NCBI GenBank assembly: GCA_010909165.1
Contig: MU008150.1
Coordinates: 186,001 to 250,000 of the forward strand
DNA from: Anthoceros angustus
Taxonomy: Eukaryota > Streptophyta > Anthocerotopsida > Anthocerotales > Anthocerotaceae
DNA: 64,000 bases
Direction: 5' to 3'
Both the position numbers and the translations under genes were made by a program. Every line of letters starts with the position of its first letter. The stretch's first letter is position 1. The notes under the pieces were generated by a model. The model did not search any database, had not been told where the DNA came from, and saw only the letters and a list, made by a program, of their open reading frames with translations. Of this stretch, positions 31,372 to 44,785 are shown in pieces.

Positions 31372-31914
31372 ATGTGGGCTACATGTGAGTGTGCTCAAGG
31401 GAGGAAAGGCTTCATTTGTAAACACATGGTGAAAGTGCAGGATATGCTTGGAGTGCTCTCATACACACTCCGGATGAAATGTCAGTATAAAGCAATGAAT
31501 GGTCTGGTAATTTAGGAGTCTATAACGACTCTTGCTTTATGTGATAATAGAGAACATGTGATGGAAAGCGTTTCGTGCAACTTGCAACCCACTGTGGAGG
31601 GTGTTTTATGTAACGAAGGTGGAACAGAAGATCAAATTCGCTTCCTGGAACAAGATAGCAATGCTATTGTGAATTTGATGCACAAGAATAAGGAAGTCGT
31701 GGGGGATGCAACACTTTTAGTGAAACGTACACTCATGGATGTCCAGCGTTTGATTGCATACGAGCAGGAAATGCTTGCAGCACGGCAGCCTCTTCAAGCA
31801 TTCACCACCAACGAGGGAGATAACAACATCGTCAGGACTAAGCCATTCTTCTCACCACCGAAGAAAAAGAAGAAGAGAGTGACTTGGAAGTTATCAGCAA
31901 ACAAAGAAAACTAG
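31372..31914 (+). pseudogene. MULE transposase SWIM zinc finger and C-terminus, inverted to its core
   Basis: The + strand reads MWATCECAQGRKGFICKHMV, an intact CxCx8CxH SWIM zinc finger, then DMLGVLSYTLRMK and a stop near 31515. 31558-31914 continues with a helical C-terminal segment and a basic end (PPKKKKKRVTWKL) that resembles a nuclear localisation signal. The catalytic core lies on the opposite strand, so this fragment and the core can no longer be transcribed together. Confidence 0.7.
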
Positions 31915-32144
31915 CGTAGGTATAGGTGCGATGTAGGTGCCAATAATGTCTCCCTTCAATGTTTTGACCAATGCTGCAATTAATCAAAAACTCAAGTCTT
32001 GCTGATCGTCCTCTCCGCTCGTCTTGGTGATCCTCCTCCACCCTTACCTCAGTGCACCCCAGCCGCACATGCCTGAACGCTTTGCGTGTCGATGAGTTAG
32101 ACTTTGTATCGTGCTAGAGTATCGCCACGATATTCAGGACGACG

Positions 32145-32271
32145 GGAACTTAAATTAGTTCCCTCGCACGGATACGAGAGAGAGAGGGGCAGGGGAGAGG
32201 AAGGCCATGCTCATGGCATGGCATGTCGGTCCGCCAGGCCGTACCCTGGCGAACCGATATTTAGGCCTAGC
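32145..32271 (-). repeat. Right terminal inverted repeat of the MULE
   Basis: Counterpart of the left arm, ending in TAGGCCTAGC and followed at once by CTCCTGCCCC (32272-32281). Confidence 0.85.
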
Positions 32272-32388
32272 CTCCTGCCCCACCCCCTGCTCGTATGCGC
32301 ATTCCTTGCCGGACGCAATTCACTTGGACTCCTTTCTTCCTTCCGCTCCGCCCCTCGGGCAACGGTGGATCCGCCTTCTGGTTCAGAC

Positions 32389-32803
32389 CAGGGTTTCAGA
32401 TTGACCGCGTCCCGGTCCCGGTCTCGGTCCCGGTCCCCGACTTTGTAAAAAAATTGGGGACCTGCGGTCAGTGAAGTTGACGGTCCCGATCCCGGTCCCC
32501 CATTTTCCCGGGGACCGACGGTCCCCTAAAGTGCCGGTCCAAAAGTGGGGCATGGGCTCATGTCATGTGTATCTACACTGGCTATGGTTATGGCTCATTA
32601 ATGGAACACGACATTCTATGTAATCTCATTGGCTTAAAATTTTATTTAAATATTTACTTAATAATGTAGAAAGGGTTCTAATACGGCTGAGACCGAGCGT
32701 CCCGAAAAGTACCGGTTCCTGTCCGATGAGAAACCGGGAGTAGTTGGAAAGTGCCGGTACCCGGGACCGATTGAGTAGCCTAGCCAGTCAATCTGAAACC
32801 CTG
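32389..32803. mobile_element. hAT-type MITE, 415 bp
   Basis: The left end CAGGGTTTCAGATTGAC (32389-32405) is matched inverted at the right end (GTCAATCTGAAACCCTG, 32787-32803): 17 bp, perfect. The flanks are GTTCAGAC (32381-32388) and GTTCGGAC (32804-32811), an 8-bp target duplication with one mismatch. CAGGG ends with an 8-bp duplication are the hAT signature. The interior has no ORF but carries many GGTCCCGG / CCGGGACC motifs near both ends, which could be subterminal transposase-binding repeats. It lies 118 bp outside the MULE, upstream of the kinase gene. Confidence 0.88.
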
Positions 32804-32811
32804 GTTCGGAC

Positions 32812-33289
32812 CTGAGGAGCCTGATTTAGGCGCCATTTTGCACATACTTGGCGGCTGCTTCCGCGTTGGCGTTGGCTCCGGTGGGTGGTGGATGTTGGGT
32901 TGTGGAACGGAATTCAGCGTCTCCAGCCGTGGCGGATTGAATTTGGGACGGATCCAGCAGGGGCGCGGAATTCGCAGTCTGGCAGCTTGTGCCGAGTCCT
33001 GAGACCTGGTGCTGTTGCAGGGTCGGCCGTGGGGGTTTGATTGTGAATTCGGTGAAGCTGGGAGGGGAGAGGGGAATGGCAATGGCTGGGCGCGGTTTGG
33101 ATTGGATGCTGTTCCGGTACCGGTGTGCGATGTGGCTTGAGAGGGCTCTGTGGAAGTAACACCATGCGTCTGTGTACTGGTAGCAGTACAGAGCACCAGG
33201 GCGTCAGATTTGTGCCATGCGTGTCGGTGAGAAAGCGATCTTAGTTCTCGTCCCCGCACCTGATCGGCTGCCCCGGACTGCTGCGGCAT
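32812..33289. other. Upstream region of the GRIK-like kinase
   Basis: GC-rich leader-like sequence without a convincing gene. A minus-strand Pro/Ser-rich frame (33289-32780) crosses the MITE border and is therefore a chance ORF. This stretch probably includes the kinase promoter and 5' UTR. Confidence 0.5.
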
Positions 33290-35540
<2,251 letters not shown>

Positions 35541-36400
35541 TTCCACTTTCGGTGGATCATGCTGCAGGTTTTGAATTGCAGCTATAGGGTGTGATTGGCG
35601 TTTCCCTGAATTACTATATGCAGCCTAGATGAGAAACAGGCGTTTGAGAATTCTGGCTGAAAACTCTGGAGCAGGTGCCTCCTCGGTTAACGGTTAACTG
35701 AAGTACCATCGGAAACCAACAATGACTTATGTGGTGTTGAAGATAATGTTATGTGAGTACAGTCAGCTTTGATTTTCTCCTACCATTCAACTTTTTTTTT
35801 GCCATCGTCTTCGATGTCAGACACCACTAGCGTGGTCTTCTGTTTACCGGTGCTTGTGCCAGATGCAGATAGACCCAGTTTGCAGTACAGAAGAGGTGTC
35901 ACTGTACAGATGCCGGAGAGGTTGTTTGTTTTCAATATCCACAGATTGAGTGATTGATTTTATGTAGCAGATCGTTAAAGCATAAGAAACCCTCCACTAG
36001 ACTGTATCCTCGAAATCCTCTAGCATCTGGAGGATAAAATAATTGTGACGTTGTCTTTAACAGCTGGGGAAAAGGGACCAGACGGGCGTCAGAGACGGTG
36101 GACGACTGCGGACTACAAAAGCCCGTCGGTCCAACTGACCGACTTTATCCCCTGGAATTCACCTTGATGTACTTGCTGCATGCATTATGCATCGACGCAA
36201 TAATATGTCTGTGATTTTTAACTGCCTACACAAAAAAAGTGGTAAAAGTCCCGAGGTGGCCCTACCGCCTATTACCTATGTGAGCCCCCTCGGTTGAATT
36301 TTATTCTTTAGTCAACGGAGTTTTCATGGGAGTTTATCAACAGGCTCTAGTTCACTTGTATTTCAGAACGTTGGTCTTAAGCCTACTTGGCCCAAAGTTG
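35541..36400. other. Kinase 3' region, no further gene seen
   Basis: A short open stretch at 35769-35957 could be an alternative 3' exon of the kinase but has no recognisable domain. Otherwise unremarkable, grading into the AT-rich repeat region. Confidence 0.5.
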
Positions 36401-36447
36401 TATGGGTGTGGATAAGAAGCTATGGGCTAATCACATCAAGCAGCACA

Positions 36448-36960
36448 TCAGGGAGCAAGTAAACTTGGATAGGAACAAACTTGGATAGGAACAAACTTGG
36501 ATAGGAAGGAATGATTAACCCTATCCAGCAACGTAGCAAGGAAGCAAAAAAAATATGGAGAAGAAGAGATGGACACCCCATCAAGTAGCAAAACATGTGA
36601 ACAAACAAAAGTGGATCCAGCAACATAGCAAGGAAGCAAACAAATGTGGAGAAGAAGAGATGGACAGCCCATCAAGTAGTATAACATGTGAACCAATAAA
36701 AGTGGATAAGAAGAGAATCGTTAACCCGATCAAGTACCAGATCATGGAAACAATCAAAAGTGGATTAGAAGAGAAGGGCTAACTAACCCCATCAAGTACC
36801 ACAGCATATAAATAAAATAAACATGGGTAAGAAGAGATGGGTTAACCCAAATGAGCAAGGCTAACCGAATCAAGTAGTACATCATGGAAACAAACAAATG
36901 TGGATAAGAAGAGTTGCACTAACCCCATAAAGTAATACAACATGGAAACAAACAAATGGC
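36448..36960. repeat. Tandem minisatellite: 16-bp triplet then ~60-bp units
   Basis: ACTTGGATAGGAACAA is repeated three times at about 36463-36508. It is followed by some seven diverged ~60-bp units built on GTGGA-AAGAAGAGATGG, CCCATCAAGTA and CATG-AAACAAACAAA. The open frames that cross it are by-products of the repeat. Confidence 0.75.
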
Positions 36961-39560
36961 CATTAGAGAGAGGCATTGGACCAAACACTTGCATAACATC
37001 GAATAGATTCTTTCTACTCGGTTTGCTCTAGCACTTGAGCCTTGTGTTGGGCTTTGTACTCTCAGGTTTCATTTTTCGGTAAAACTTCGAAAATTCAGGC
37101 TAAAAAAACCCACTTCCATAACTCTTCTTTTTTTTCCTTTTTTTTTTTTGTCTAAGAGCCCATTAGATAATACTAGAATTGGTAAGAAATCTATCTTATA
37201 TTATGTGACTTATTAAGATATAATTCTTTAAAAAATTGCATACTCTTATAAATCAATATCAATAATAGAAATATAAATTAAAAACTCTTTATTATATTTA
37301 AATCTGAATTCAATGTTTAAAGATACACATCTCTTGTTTCATACATTAGTCTGTACATAGGCTTTACCAAGTCTTGGCACTCGCCACAAAATAATGTCAC
37401 ACTTAGAATTCTTCCTTTGATAAATTTGTTGCTAGCATTACCACTAATTAACGTCTAAACAATAGAGTCCCTTCATACAATCCAAATAGAAAATAGCCCA
37501 AAAGCTTCCATTCTTAACTAGACTATAGCTACTAAAGACAAACAAAAACTCACCTACAAGAAAGATCTTATGTTAGTAAGGTCTTACACAAAAGAAACCT
37601 CATACAATGGGGGAGCAATATAGTGTGATAGGAGATGCCGATGGAACTTTGGAAAGGATTACAAAAATTGAACAATGTGGTAAGATGCCCATTCGAGGAC
37701 CATCTAGTCTATGTTGTGCGTTAGCAAGTACACTCTAAACTTGCAGTTATAATGGTGCATAGGCAAGTATGCCCTAAACCAGCAATCCTAATGGTGCGGT
37801 GGCAAGTATACCCTAAACCACCAATCCCAATGGTGCTAGCCAACGGTGAAGCGGAACACACAAACTCAATACCTCAACATCATTGTCATGGAAGAGTAGG
37901 ATATATGTATGGTAGAGAGCTTAGTTGCTCTTTTTTGACATGACCCTCAGAGTCTCCCTTTGTTGTCCTCTACTAGATGGGCTCTCATTTTTTCCCTCAA
38001 CAAAGTTTAGGAGTTTAGGATGCAAAGATGGTGGTACCCACGTACACTTGGAAAGTATACACTAACTTGGGAAGTATGCACTATTATTTCTACCGTGTCA
38101 TTAGCTCAGAGTATCGGATACTCTAATTAAAGTTTTATATAATTTGGACATTCCTTTGATGGTGACACTCTTTCTCATCTTATAACTTACACCTCACCTT
38201 AAAATCCAGCACGCAATAATATGCCCGCGTTGTAAAATAATCCGCCTTACCTGTGCATAGAAACAAAATATTCCACTGCCTATGTAGGCAGAAGCGATTT
38301 TTGTGCAAGAGAGTGGCTCTATGGGGCTCGTTCATATCACTAGATTCAAAACTCTTTTGGTGGAGCACTTGCCTCCTACAAACGCAACCTCAACAATTGG
38401 ACGAACTAATTCTGAACTTATATTATATTATATTTTTATACTTTATTTTTATTTTTCATTTGATCTTCCGTTTTAAGATAATCAACATCTAGTTTTAAAT
38501 TATCAATAAATATTTATTAATTTAATAATATTGATTAGTTTAGGATATGAATCTGTACCACAACACAACAAGTTTGTGAACTCACAACACTTAGAGAATG
38601 TTAGTGTAATGCCTTGTTCACAAACTTCATGAATTAGACACCAACCATTAGACACCAACCACGAGTCCGTTGACATCCTTAATAAGACTATTATTACTTG
38701 TAGCTTTTTCTTTTTTTCTTTTTCACTTTCTAATTTTTCATTAGAAACAATGTTTGCAAGGAAACGAGTCACGCCTGATTAAAAACGGTTGCTTTACATC
38801 TCTATCTAAAAGCCAAAAAGAAAAAGGAACCCCCAAATTTTGGCCTTTTTCTTCATGGCGAATCGCGTCTTTGTAAAGATTAGAAAAGAGAAATATCAAA
38901 GCTCCGCGCAGGGACGATTATAGAAAAGGTTGACAAAGCTGAGAGAGGTAATTAGTAGACAAGCAAACAAGCAGAGAGGGGCTGGCTTGGGCAGGTGCGA
39001 AAAAAGAGAAACAACGGTGCTCAGGCACCAGCCGACCCACCCACCTAAGCGGCATAGTCGAGCCAGGCCTTACAATTCGATGACAAATTGTGGTTAGTGC
39101 ATAATGCATAGATTTCGTGAAGAACATTCACTAGAATGCTTCTCTTATGTATAACATATAGATTACGTTAAGAGCTTTCAATGATGAAGAGCCCAAAGGC
39201 TATCAAAATCATTTTAAAAAGAAATAATAGTTTAAATACTGAAAAGAAAGTTTTGCTCAAGGGGTTTAAACCAGCGCAATTATGTGTATATCAGATGGAC
39301 CGCATTCTTGGCGCTATGATCGACATTGGGAGAAATGGAAACGTTTAACTATGCTGAAACTTCTGCCAAACCACAAAACGTTGAAGACTCTGGTTAAGTT
39401 AGCATCAAAGTATGCTTATCAAGAGGTGCAATTGGGAGCATCAATTAAGAAACTTTCAAAGCGATTGGAGCGCAAGGTGGACGCCGTATGGTTTACCTCG
39501 GAGATCGATGCATATATTCGGATGGATTATTTTGTTCTAACTTTCATAGAACAAAGTCTT
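36961..39560. other. AT-rich gene-poor region
   Basis: About 2.6 kb, markedly richer in A+T than the gene blocks, with poly-T/poly-A tracts (for example near 37130-37150) and short repeats such as GGCAAGTAT-CCCTAAACCA-CAATCC at 37740-37830. A 101-codon + strand frame at 39282-39587 (KLASKYAYQEVQLGASIKKL inside) is the most protein-like ORF, but it starts at a weak context and I do not recognise it. No gene is claimed. Confidence 0.5.
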
Positions 39561-39567
39561 CGTCAGA

Positions 39568-40920
39568 ACTCTAGTCTTAATAATTAATAGTCAATACATA
39601 TTTTTTGGAAGCTCAAAACGAGCAACAAGGTCCTCTCTTCAAGGAGTGTTATTAAGAGATGAGTCCATTGGAACTACCCAGCTCTAGTCTTAATAATTAC
39701 AAGTAAATATATATTTCTTTGAAGCTCAAAACGAGCAACAAGGTCCTCTCTTCAGGGAGTGACATCGAAACATGATTCCATTGCAACTCCTAAGTTAAGC
39801 GAAGGCAACAAGGTCCTCTCTTCAAGGAGTGACATCGAGACATGAGTCCTTTCGAACTCCCCAATTAAGTGCCCTTCAAACGGACCAATGCAAGCTTGGA
39901 ATAGGGTGCCACCCATCCACCGGCTTCATGGTCCTATGAGACTACTTGTTATCAACATCATCTCTTCGTCTCCGCACGCTGTTATGTGTCCTTTGTACAT
40001 AGCAGTGCTTGGATAGGTGCCACGCATCCTTCGGACGTAGTAGTGCTTGGACAGGGCGCCACCCATCCCCGGCTTCACGGCTCTATGGGGCTACCTATTA
40101 TCAACATCATGCCTTCGTCTCCACAGCTGCGGGGCTGCTAGTTGTTAGTGTCCTCTAGGGTTGCTCCACATCAAAAATCCCAATGTGCGACTTCGATGTT
40201 ACTTTGACATATGTATAAAGTCTCCGAATTCATGAAAAGTAGTGTGCGACTTCGATGTATACTTCGAAATATCTGTAAAGTCTCTTGAATTCATGAAAAG
40301 TATGCGACTTCGATATATACTGTGACACGGCATTAAGCGTCCTTAGGACGTGTCAGTGCTTGGATAGGGTGCCACCCATCCTTGGCTTCACGTCCCTATG
40401 GGGCTACCTATTTTTAACATCATGCCTTCGTGTCCGCACAGATCAGTGCTTGCATAGGGTGCCACCCATCCCTAGCTTTACGTCTCGATGGGGCTACATG
40501 TTATCAACATCATGCCTTTGTGTCCGCACGTATCAGTGCTTGGATAGGTAGGTGCTTGCATAGGGTGCCACCCATCCCTAGCTTTACGTCTCGATGGGGC
40601 TACATGTTATCAACATCATGCCTTTGTGTCCGCACGTATCAGTGCTTGGATAGGTAGGCCATCCATCCTCGGCTTCATATCCCTATGAGGCTACTTGTTA
40701 TCAACATCATGCCTTCGTCTCCGCAGCGTGCGGGGCCGCTAGTTGTTAGTATCCTACAACCACTTCTTAGTGTCCTCTAGGATTACTCCAATAAAATACC
40801 CAAGTGTGCGGCTTCGATGTCTTCTTTGACATATCTATAAAGTCTCCGAATTCATGAAAAGTATGCGACTTCCATGTCGAATCTAGTCAGTCATGTCTAC
40901 AATGTCTCCGAATTCACTAA
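39568..40920. repeat. Compound satellite-like array
   Basis: Three interleaved families. (1) Units containing CAACAAGGTCCTCTCTTCAA and GGAGTGACATCGAGACATGA, three copies between 39568 and 39870, the first two also sharing a preceding CTCTAGTCTTAATAATTA stretch. (2) Units containing GGTGCCACCCATCC, GGCTTCACG, ATGGGGCTAC and TTATCAACATCATGCCTTCG, about seven copies from 39900 to 40720; copies at 40455-40548 and 40549-40645 are nearly identical, a recent ~95-bp duplication. (3) GTGTGCGACTTCGATGT with AAAGTCTCCGAATTCATGAA, about five copies between 40185 and 40910. Overlapping short ORFs in (2) are artefacts. Confidence 0.8.
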
Positions 40921-42495
40921 AAAACGATCAACAAGGCGTTTGAGTAGGTTTTTGATAAGCTGTAAATTTTATTAGACTACTTTTACATTGCATATTTGTG
41001 CGTCTTTGGGTTTGCGATGTAACCTTCATTCTAGATTTTCTTGAAGTGACATCTTTAAATTTTGATATTACTTTTCTAATGGTGGATTCATGGCTCGTAA
41101 GGCTACTTTCCACCTCTTGGCCAGCTCGCTTGCAATCCCACGAGGCCAAGATTTCAACTTCTTTGAGATGAAGAGTTCGGGGCTTTTCCACCGCCTCCTC
41201 TTGAACCGTAGGGAGGTTGGAGGTCAACGGCCAATCTCCTCAACGAGTACAGAGACATCACTGAGGGATGGATGAACTACATGCTACAAAGAAGGCCCCC
41301 TGAAAGCTTATGGCCGAAACAAAAAGCTCCCAAGTTCAATTCCTGGTCCGCTAGTTTTTAAGTTCAATTCTTGGTCTGGTCTTGAGTACAGCCCTAGTTT
41401 CTTGTTGAAGTACATGTGCTAAACCCATTTTTTCTCTAATATGAACATTTCAAAATATAATAGACTTTGAATTAGACGTTATATATATATACATGAAGTG
41501 AACTTCAATTGATAACTTTAAAATATTGATTCATTATTCCAAAAAATCTAACATATCCACTAATTACATAATATCTTAAATTTTGACTTATAATATTTTC
41601 TACAAAATAATAATATGATAAATATAAATATAATATATGCATATATGTACATTCGAGGGGTGTGAAAATCAAGCCGTTGGGACGACCTTACCGTTTGCCG
41701 AATCCAGCCTCCAATGTCACGAACAGAATTTTGCTCCATGTCAGACTACCGTTGATGAGCCGTTCCCAGACTCCCAGTTTCGCCCAATGGGCCAAACCGC
41801 ACTGTGGTGCGTAAGTTGTACCGGGAACGGGCTTGTCCGGCGAACCGGAAGGTTCAACCGTAGAACCGGCAAAACGTTTCGCCGTCGCCGCCTTGCGTGC
41901 CTGGTCCTCCCGGACCTGAGAGTGTTGATGCCATTTGCATACCAGCACTCGATGGCTGTGGCGCTGTAGGGCTGTGTGTGCGCTGCTCAGTGCTTTGCTC
42001 CGATTCTGAACTTTGCCTTTGCCCGCCCTTGGCGCGGGTCTGGTCTTCTTCAATGCGTGTGATTCTGGCCGCAAGCTTCTGAGGCGGCATAGCAGCAAAC
42101 TTGTGTAGCAGGAGGTGCCGGCGGTCCTTCCCCTCTCGCTTTTGGAACTGTCTGCATTTTGTTCAATTTGTCTGCCAGCTGGGAAGCGCATTGGCTGGCT
42201 CCTGCTTTCTCTTTGCCGGGAAACGAACCTGGGGGCTGTTACAGACAGGAAGTGGATGTCCGTGTATGCGGGAGCTCGTGCGCGACTTGCTATTCGACGG
42301 CCTGCTCGGCGTTCGGGTTTGGCTGCCGGAGCTCTCTGAGCAGGGGAGACGGAAGATTTCTGCCTTCTAGGAGGACCTAAATGAGACGGAGGGAGGCTGC
42401 TTTATCAGAAATCGGAGTGCAGTTGTTGGCACTTAGGCTGAGCCTTCAGGCGCCGCCAGTAACGTTTTGAGTTTTGAGGTAACCTAGCTGTCAAG
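40921..42495. other. Intergenic, no gene seen; AT-rich then GC-rich
   Basis: 40.9-41.65 kb is AT-rich with TATATATA runs. 41.65-42.1 kb carries overlapping frames on both strands with repeat-like content and no recognisable domain. 42.1-42.49 kb is probably the promoter and leader of the SNF7 gene. Confidence 0.5.
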
Positions 42496-44442
42496 ATGTT
42501 CAACAAGATATTTGGGAAGCCCAAGAAGCAAGCGCCAGCGACGGCTTCCGCCCTTGACAGGCTCACGGAGGTTGCCTCGCTTTCTGAGCTTTCTCGTTTG
42601 ACACCTCTTTATTTCGTGACTGCTGCCAGACCGGAGTGTGCAGTCCTTGGTTCAGAGCTGCATTGGCAAGCAGGAGTCTTAAGCCTGATAGGTTGTTCTT
42701 ATGCAGACGTTGGAGATGCTTGACAAGAAGGAGAAAATTTTGTACCGGAAGATCGAGGCAGAGATTGAGAAGGCAAAGGGTTACGCAAAAGTGAAGAACA
42801 AGAGGGGTAGGTCACGGCTTGTTGCAAAGTTACCGTGCGCCAGTTAGAGTTAAGAGTGTGGTTTTTTGCCTTCCACAAGGTTCATTGTCAGGCCAGCTTT
42901 GCACATTGGTGACAACTTTAGTCTCCTTTTCACTGCTTCAGCTGCAATTCATTGTTTGAAGACAAAGAAGTTCTACGAGAACCAGATTGCTCAACTTGGG
43001 AGCTACCAGCTACGACTACACGATCAGGTTCGTGTTGCAATCACTTTCTTTCCGGAACTCTTTTGATTGGAGGTAGGGTTTTGTGTTTGCTGACCTGCCC
43101 GTCATGTCACCTGCTGAATGACATAGTAGTACTTCTCTTGCAGAGTGATGCTCTCTTGAGAGACCATGGTAAACGCCTTCCAATTCTAAGGCGAGCCATC
43201 ATGAAAGTCAGGACCAAGTGCCGATCGATTTTTAGTTCCATCACTGGATCAAGGTCTAGACTCGAAGCTCTGCAATGTCCTTCCTGTGCTGCGGCGTGGA
43301 CATGTGATGAGGGAACTGATTCAGGAATGCTGCTTTATGCAGACCCCCTCTCCTCTTAAGCTGAATAAGTCGTCACCTAAATTGTCAGTTGCGTGACTGC
43401 AAATAAGGATCTCTGATATTGTCAACCAGTAGAAACTGCCTATTCCCCACCCCACCTTTCTAGTCAGTCATCGGGGTGTTTGTGTTTTGGACCAAGACAC
43501 AGTCACCCCGCACGTTAGCATAGAGTTGTTGTTGATCCCTGTTGGTACCTCTATCCTCTGAGCTAACAGCAGCAGCTGCTGTGTCCACCTGCCTGACGCT
43601 TGAGAGCTTAATTCTCTGCCCTTTCATTGTCTTTCTTTTGTGTGGAAGTATGTTTGCAGGTTTAGTGCTGTTGCTACACCACGCTGTGCACCTGTCAGAT
43701 GATCTTGTCTTCGAAGCTGGAAATGTATGGGCTACGTCTCAGCAAATTTGATTCATCGGGTGTGCAGATGATTATGTTGGAAGGCGCCAGAGCAACAACC
43801 GATACCGTTGATGCTCTTAGAAGTGGGGCGAAAGCAATGAAGTCTATCCAAAAAATTATGTAAGATGCCAACGACCCTTCTTCCACCTTCCCCCTGCGGC
43901 ATGCGGCATGCGCATGCCTAACCGAAATGTAGCTCATGCGGGAACAACGAGGTGTGACTGACATTCAGCACACTGCTCGATTCACTGGAGTGCAGAAACA
44001 TAGATGACGTGGACAGGACAATGGAGGACGTGACTGAACAGGCCGAGAACATGAAGCAAATTCAAGAATCCCTTTCAGCTCCAGTTGGGGTAGCTGCCGA
44101 GATCGATGAGGTTTGCCTTATTCCTCCAAGACAAACTTGTACTCAGTACCTAGGTTGTCTCAGATTTCCTGAAAATGTCGCTTGTCGTTTGTCTCCTCTG
44201 TCCAGGATGAACTCTTGGACGAGCTGGAAGATCTGGAGGGTCAGGATTTGGACCAGCAGCTGAGAGATACCACACCTTCAATACCTTTCCACAAAGCTTC
44301 GATTTCCACACCCACCGCTCCTGTCAATTCAGCCCCGCTGAGGCAACCTCCTCCTGCGAAAGCGCATGAAAGACCTTCCCCCCAGCCTAGCAGCGAAGAG
44401 GATGACGAACTTGCAGCCTTGCAAGCGGAGATGGCGTCATGA
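42496..44442 (+). CDS. VPS32: ESCRT-III subunit SNF7 / VPS32 (CHMP4)
   Basis: Exons 42496-42570, 42707-42806, 42942-43027, 43768-43859, 43996-44110 and 44206-44442 join to 234 codons, a normal length for plant SNF7. SNF7 polymerises into spirals that drive membrane scission in multivesicular bodies. Visible: MFNKIFGKPKKQAPATASAL (basic N-terminus with the ALDRL start of helix 1), LEMLDKKEKILYRKIEAEIE, KGYAKVKNKRAAIHCLKTKK, FYENQIAQLGSYQLRLHDQM, GAKAMKSIQKIINIDDVDRT, EQAENMKQIQESLSAPVG, the acidic helix DELLDELEDLEGQDLDQQL, and the C-terminal MIM1-like helix EEDDELAALQAEMAS that binds VPS4. The third intron, 740 bp, is the longest in the window. Confidence 0.95.
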
Positions 44443-44785
44443 ATCCTGGCCAGTGGCCACCAGATTGGGCAGTTTACAGTCTAGTGGCGCTGGCCACAGT
44501 AGTGTTGTACACTCTAGGTGACTTGGTGCTGATTTGCCACATTCTGCACTTTGCAGTCTCGTCGAACTTTAATGTAGACCTGTATCGTGCACATCATGAA
44601 AGGGTAACTCTCTAGTTTCCCGGAATTGAATCCTACGGAAAACCTGACGATGCGTCTAGGAAAAAGCGCATTGCAGTGAGCTTTGCCCTAAGAGTCGGAA
44701 ACGACTCGCTGCTCCCGCGCTTTTTGTCGCAGTCCAAGTCCTTAAGCAGGGACGGCTGCCAAAACTCTTTCTGGAGGTTAGCAGG
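44443..44785. other. 343-bp interval between SNF7 and CCT5
   Basis: 3' UTR of SNF7 and 5' region of CCT5, which lies on the same strand. No separate feature seen. Confidence 0.5.

Larger units (their letters stand above)
29120..32271. mobile_element. Mutator-like (MULE) DNA transposon, 3.15 kb, inactive
   Basis: Terminal inverted repeats of ~125-155 bp (29121-29275 and 32145-32271) begin and end with GCTAGGCCTA / TAGGCCTAGC and share long stretches around ATATCGGTTCGCCAGGGTAC. The direct repeat CTCCTGCCCC lies just outside each end (29110-29119 and 32272-32281), a target duplication of the 9-11 bp size usual for Mutator elements. Inside, transposase fragments run on both strands: core on minus (29.26-31.24 kb), SWIM zinc finger and C-terminus on plus (31.38-31.92 kb). 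The left arm contains a perfect 12-bp hairpin (CGGTTCGCCAGG ... CCTGGCGAACCG), and the right arm the same with one mismatch. Stops and frameshifts show it cannot make a full transposase. Confidence 0.85.

Noticed and set aside
32780-33289. Minus-strand Pro/Ser/Thr-rich frame of 169 codons
   Set aside because: It runs across the end of the MITE and lies in the leader of the plus-strand kinase.
40360-40657. ORFs with internal peptide repeats (VPPIPSFTSRWGYMLSTSC-type)
   Set aside because: They are translations of a tandem DNA repeat, not a gene.
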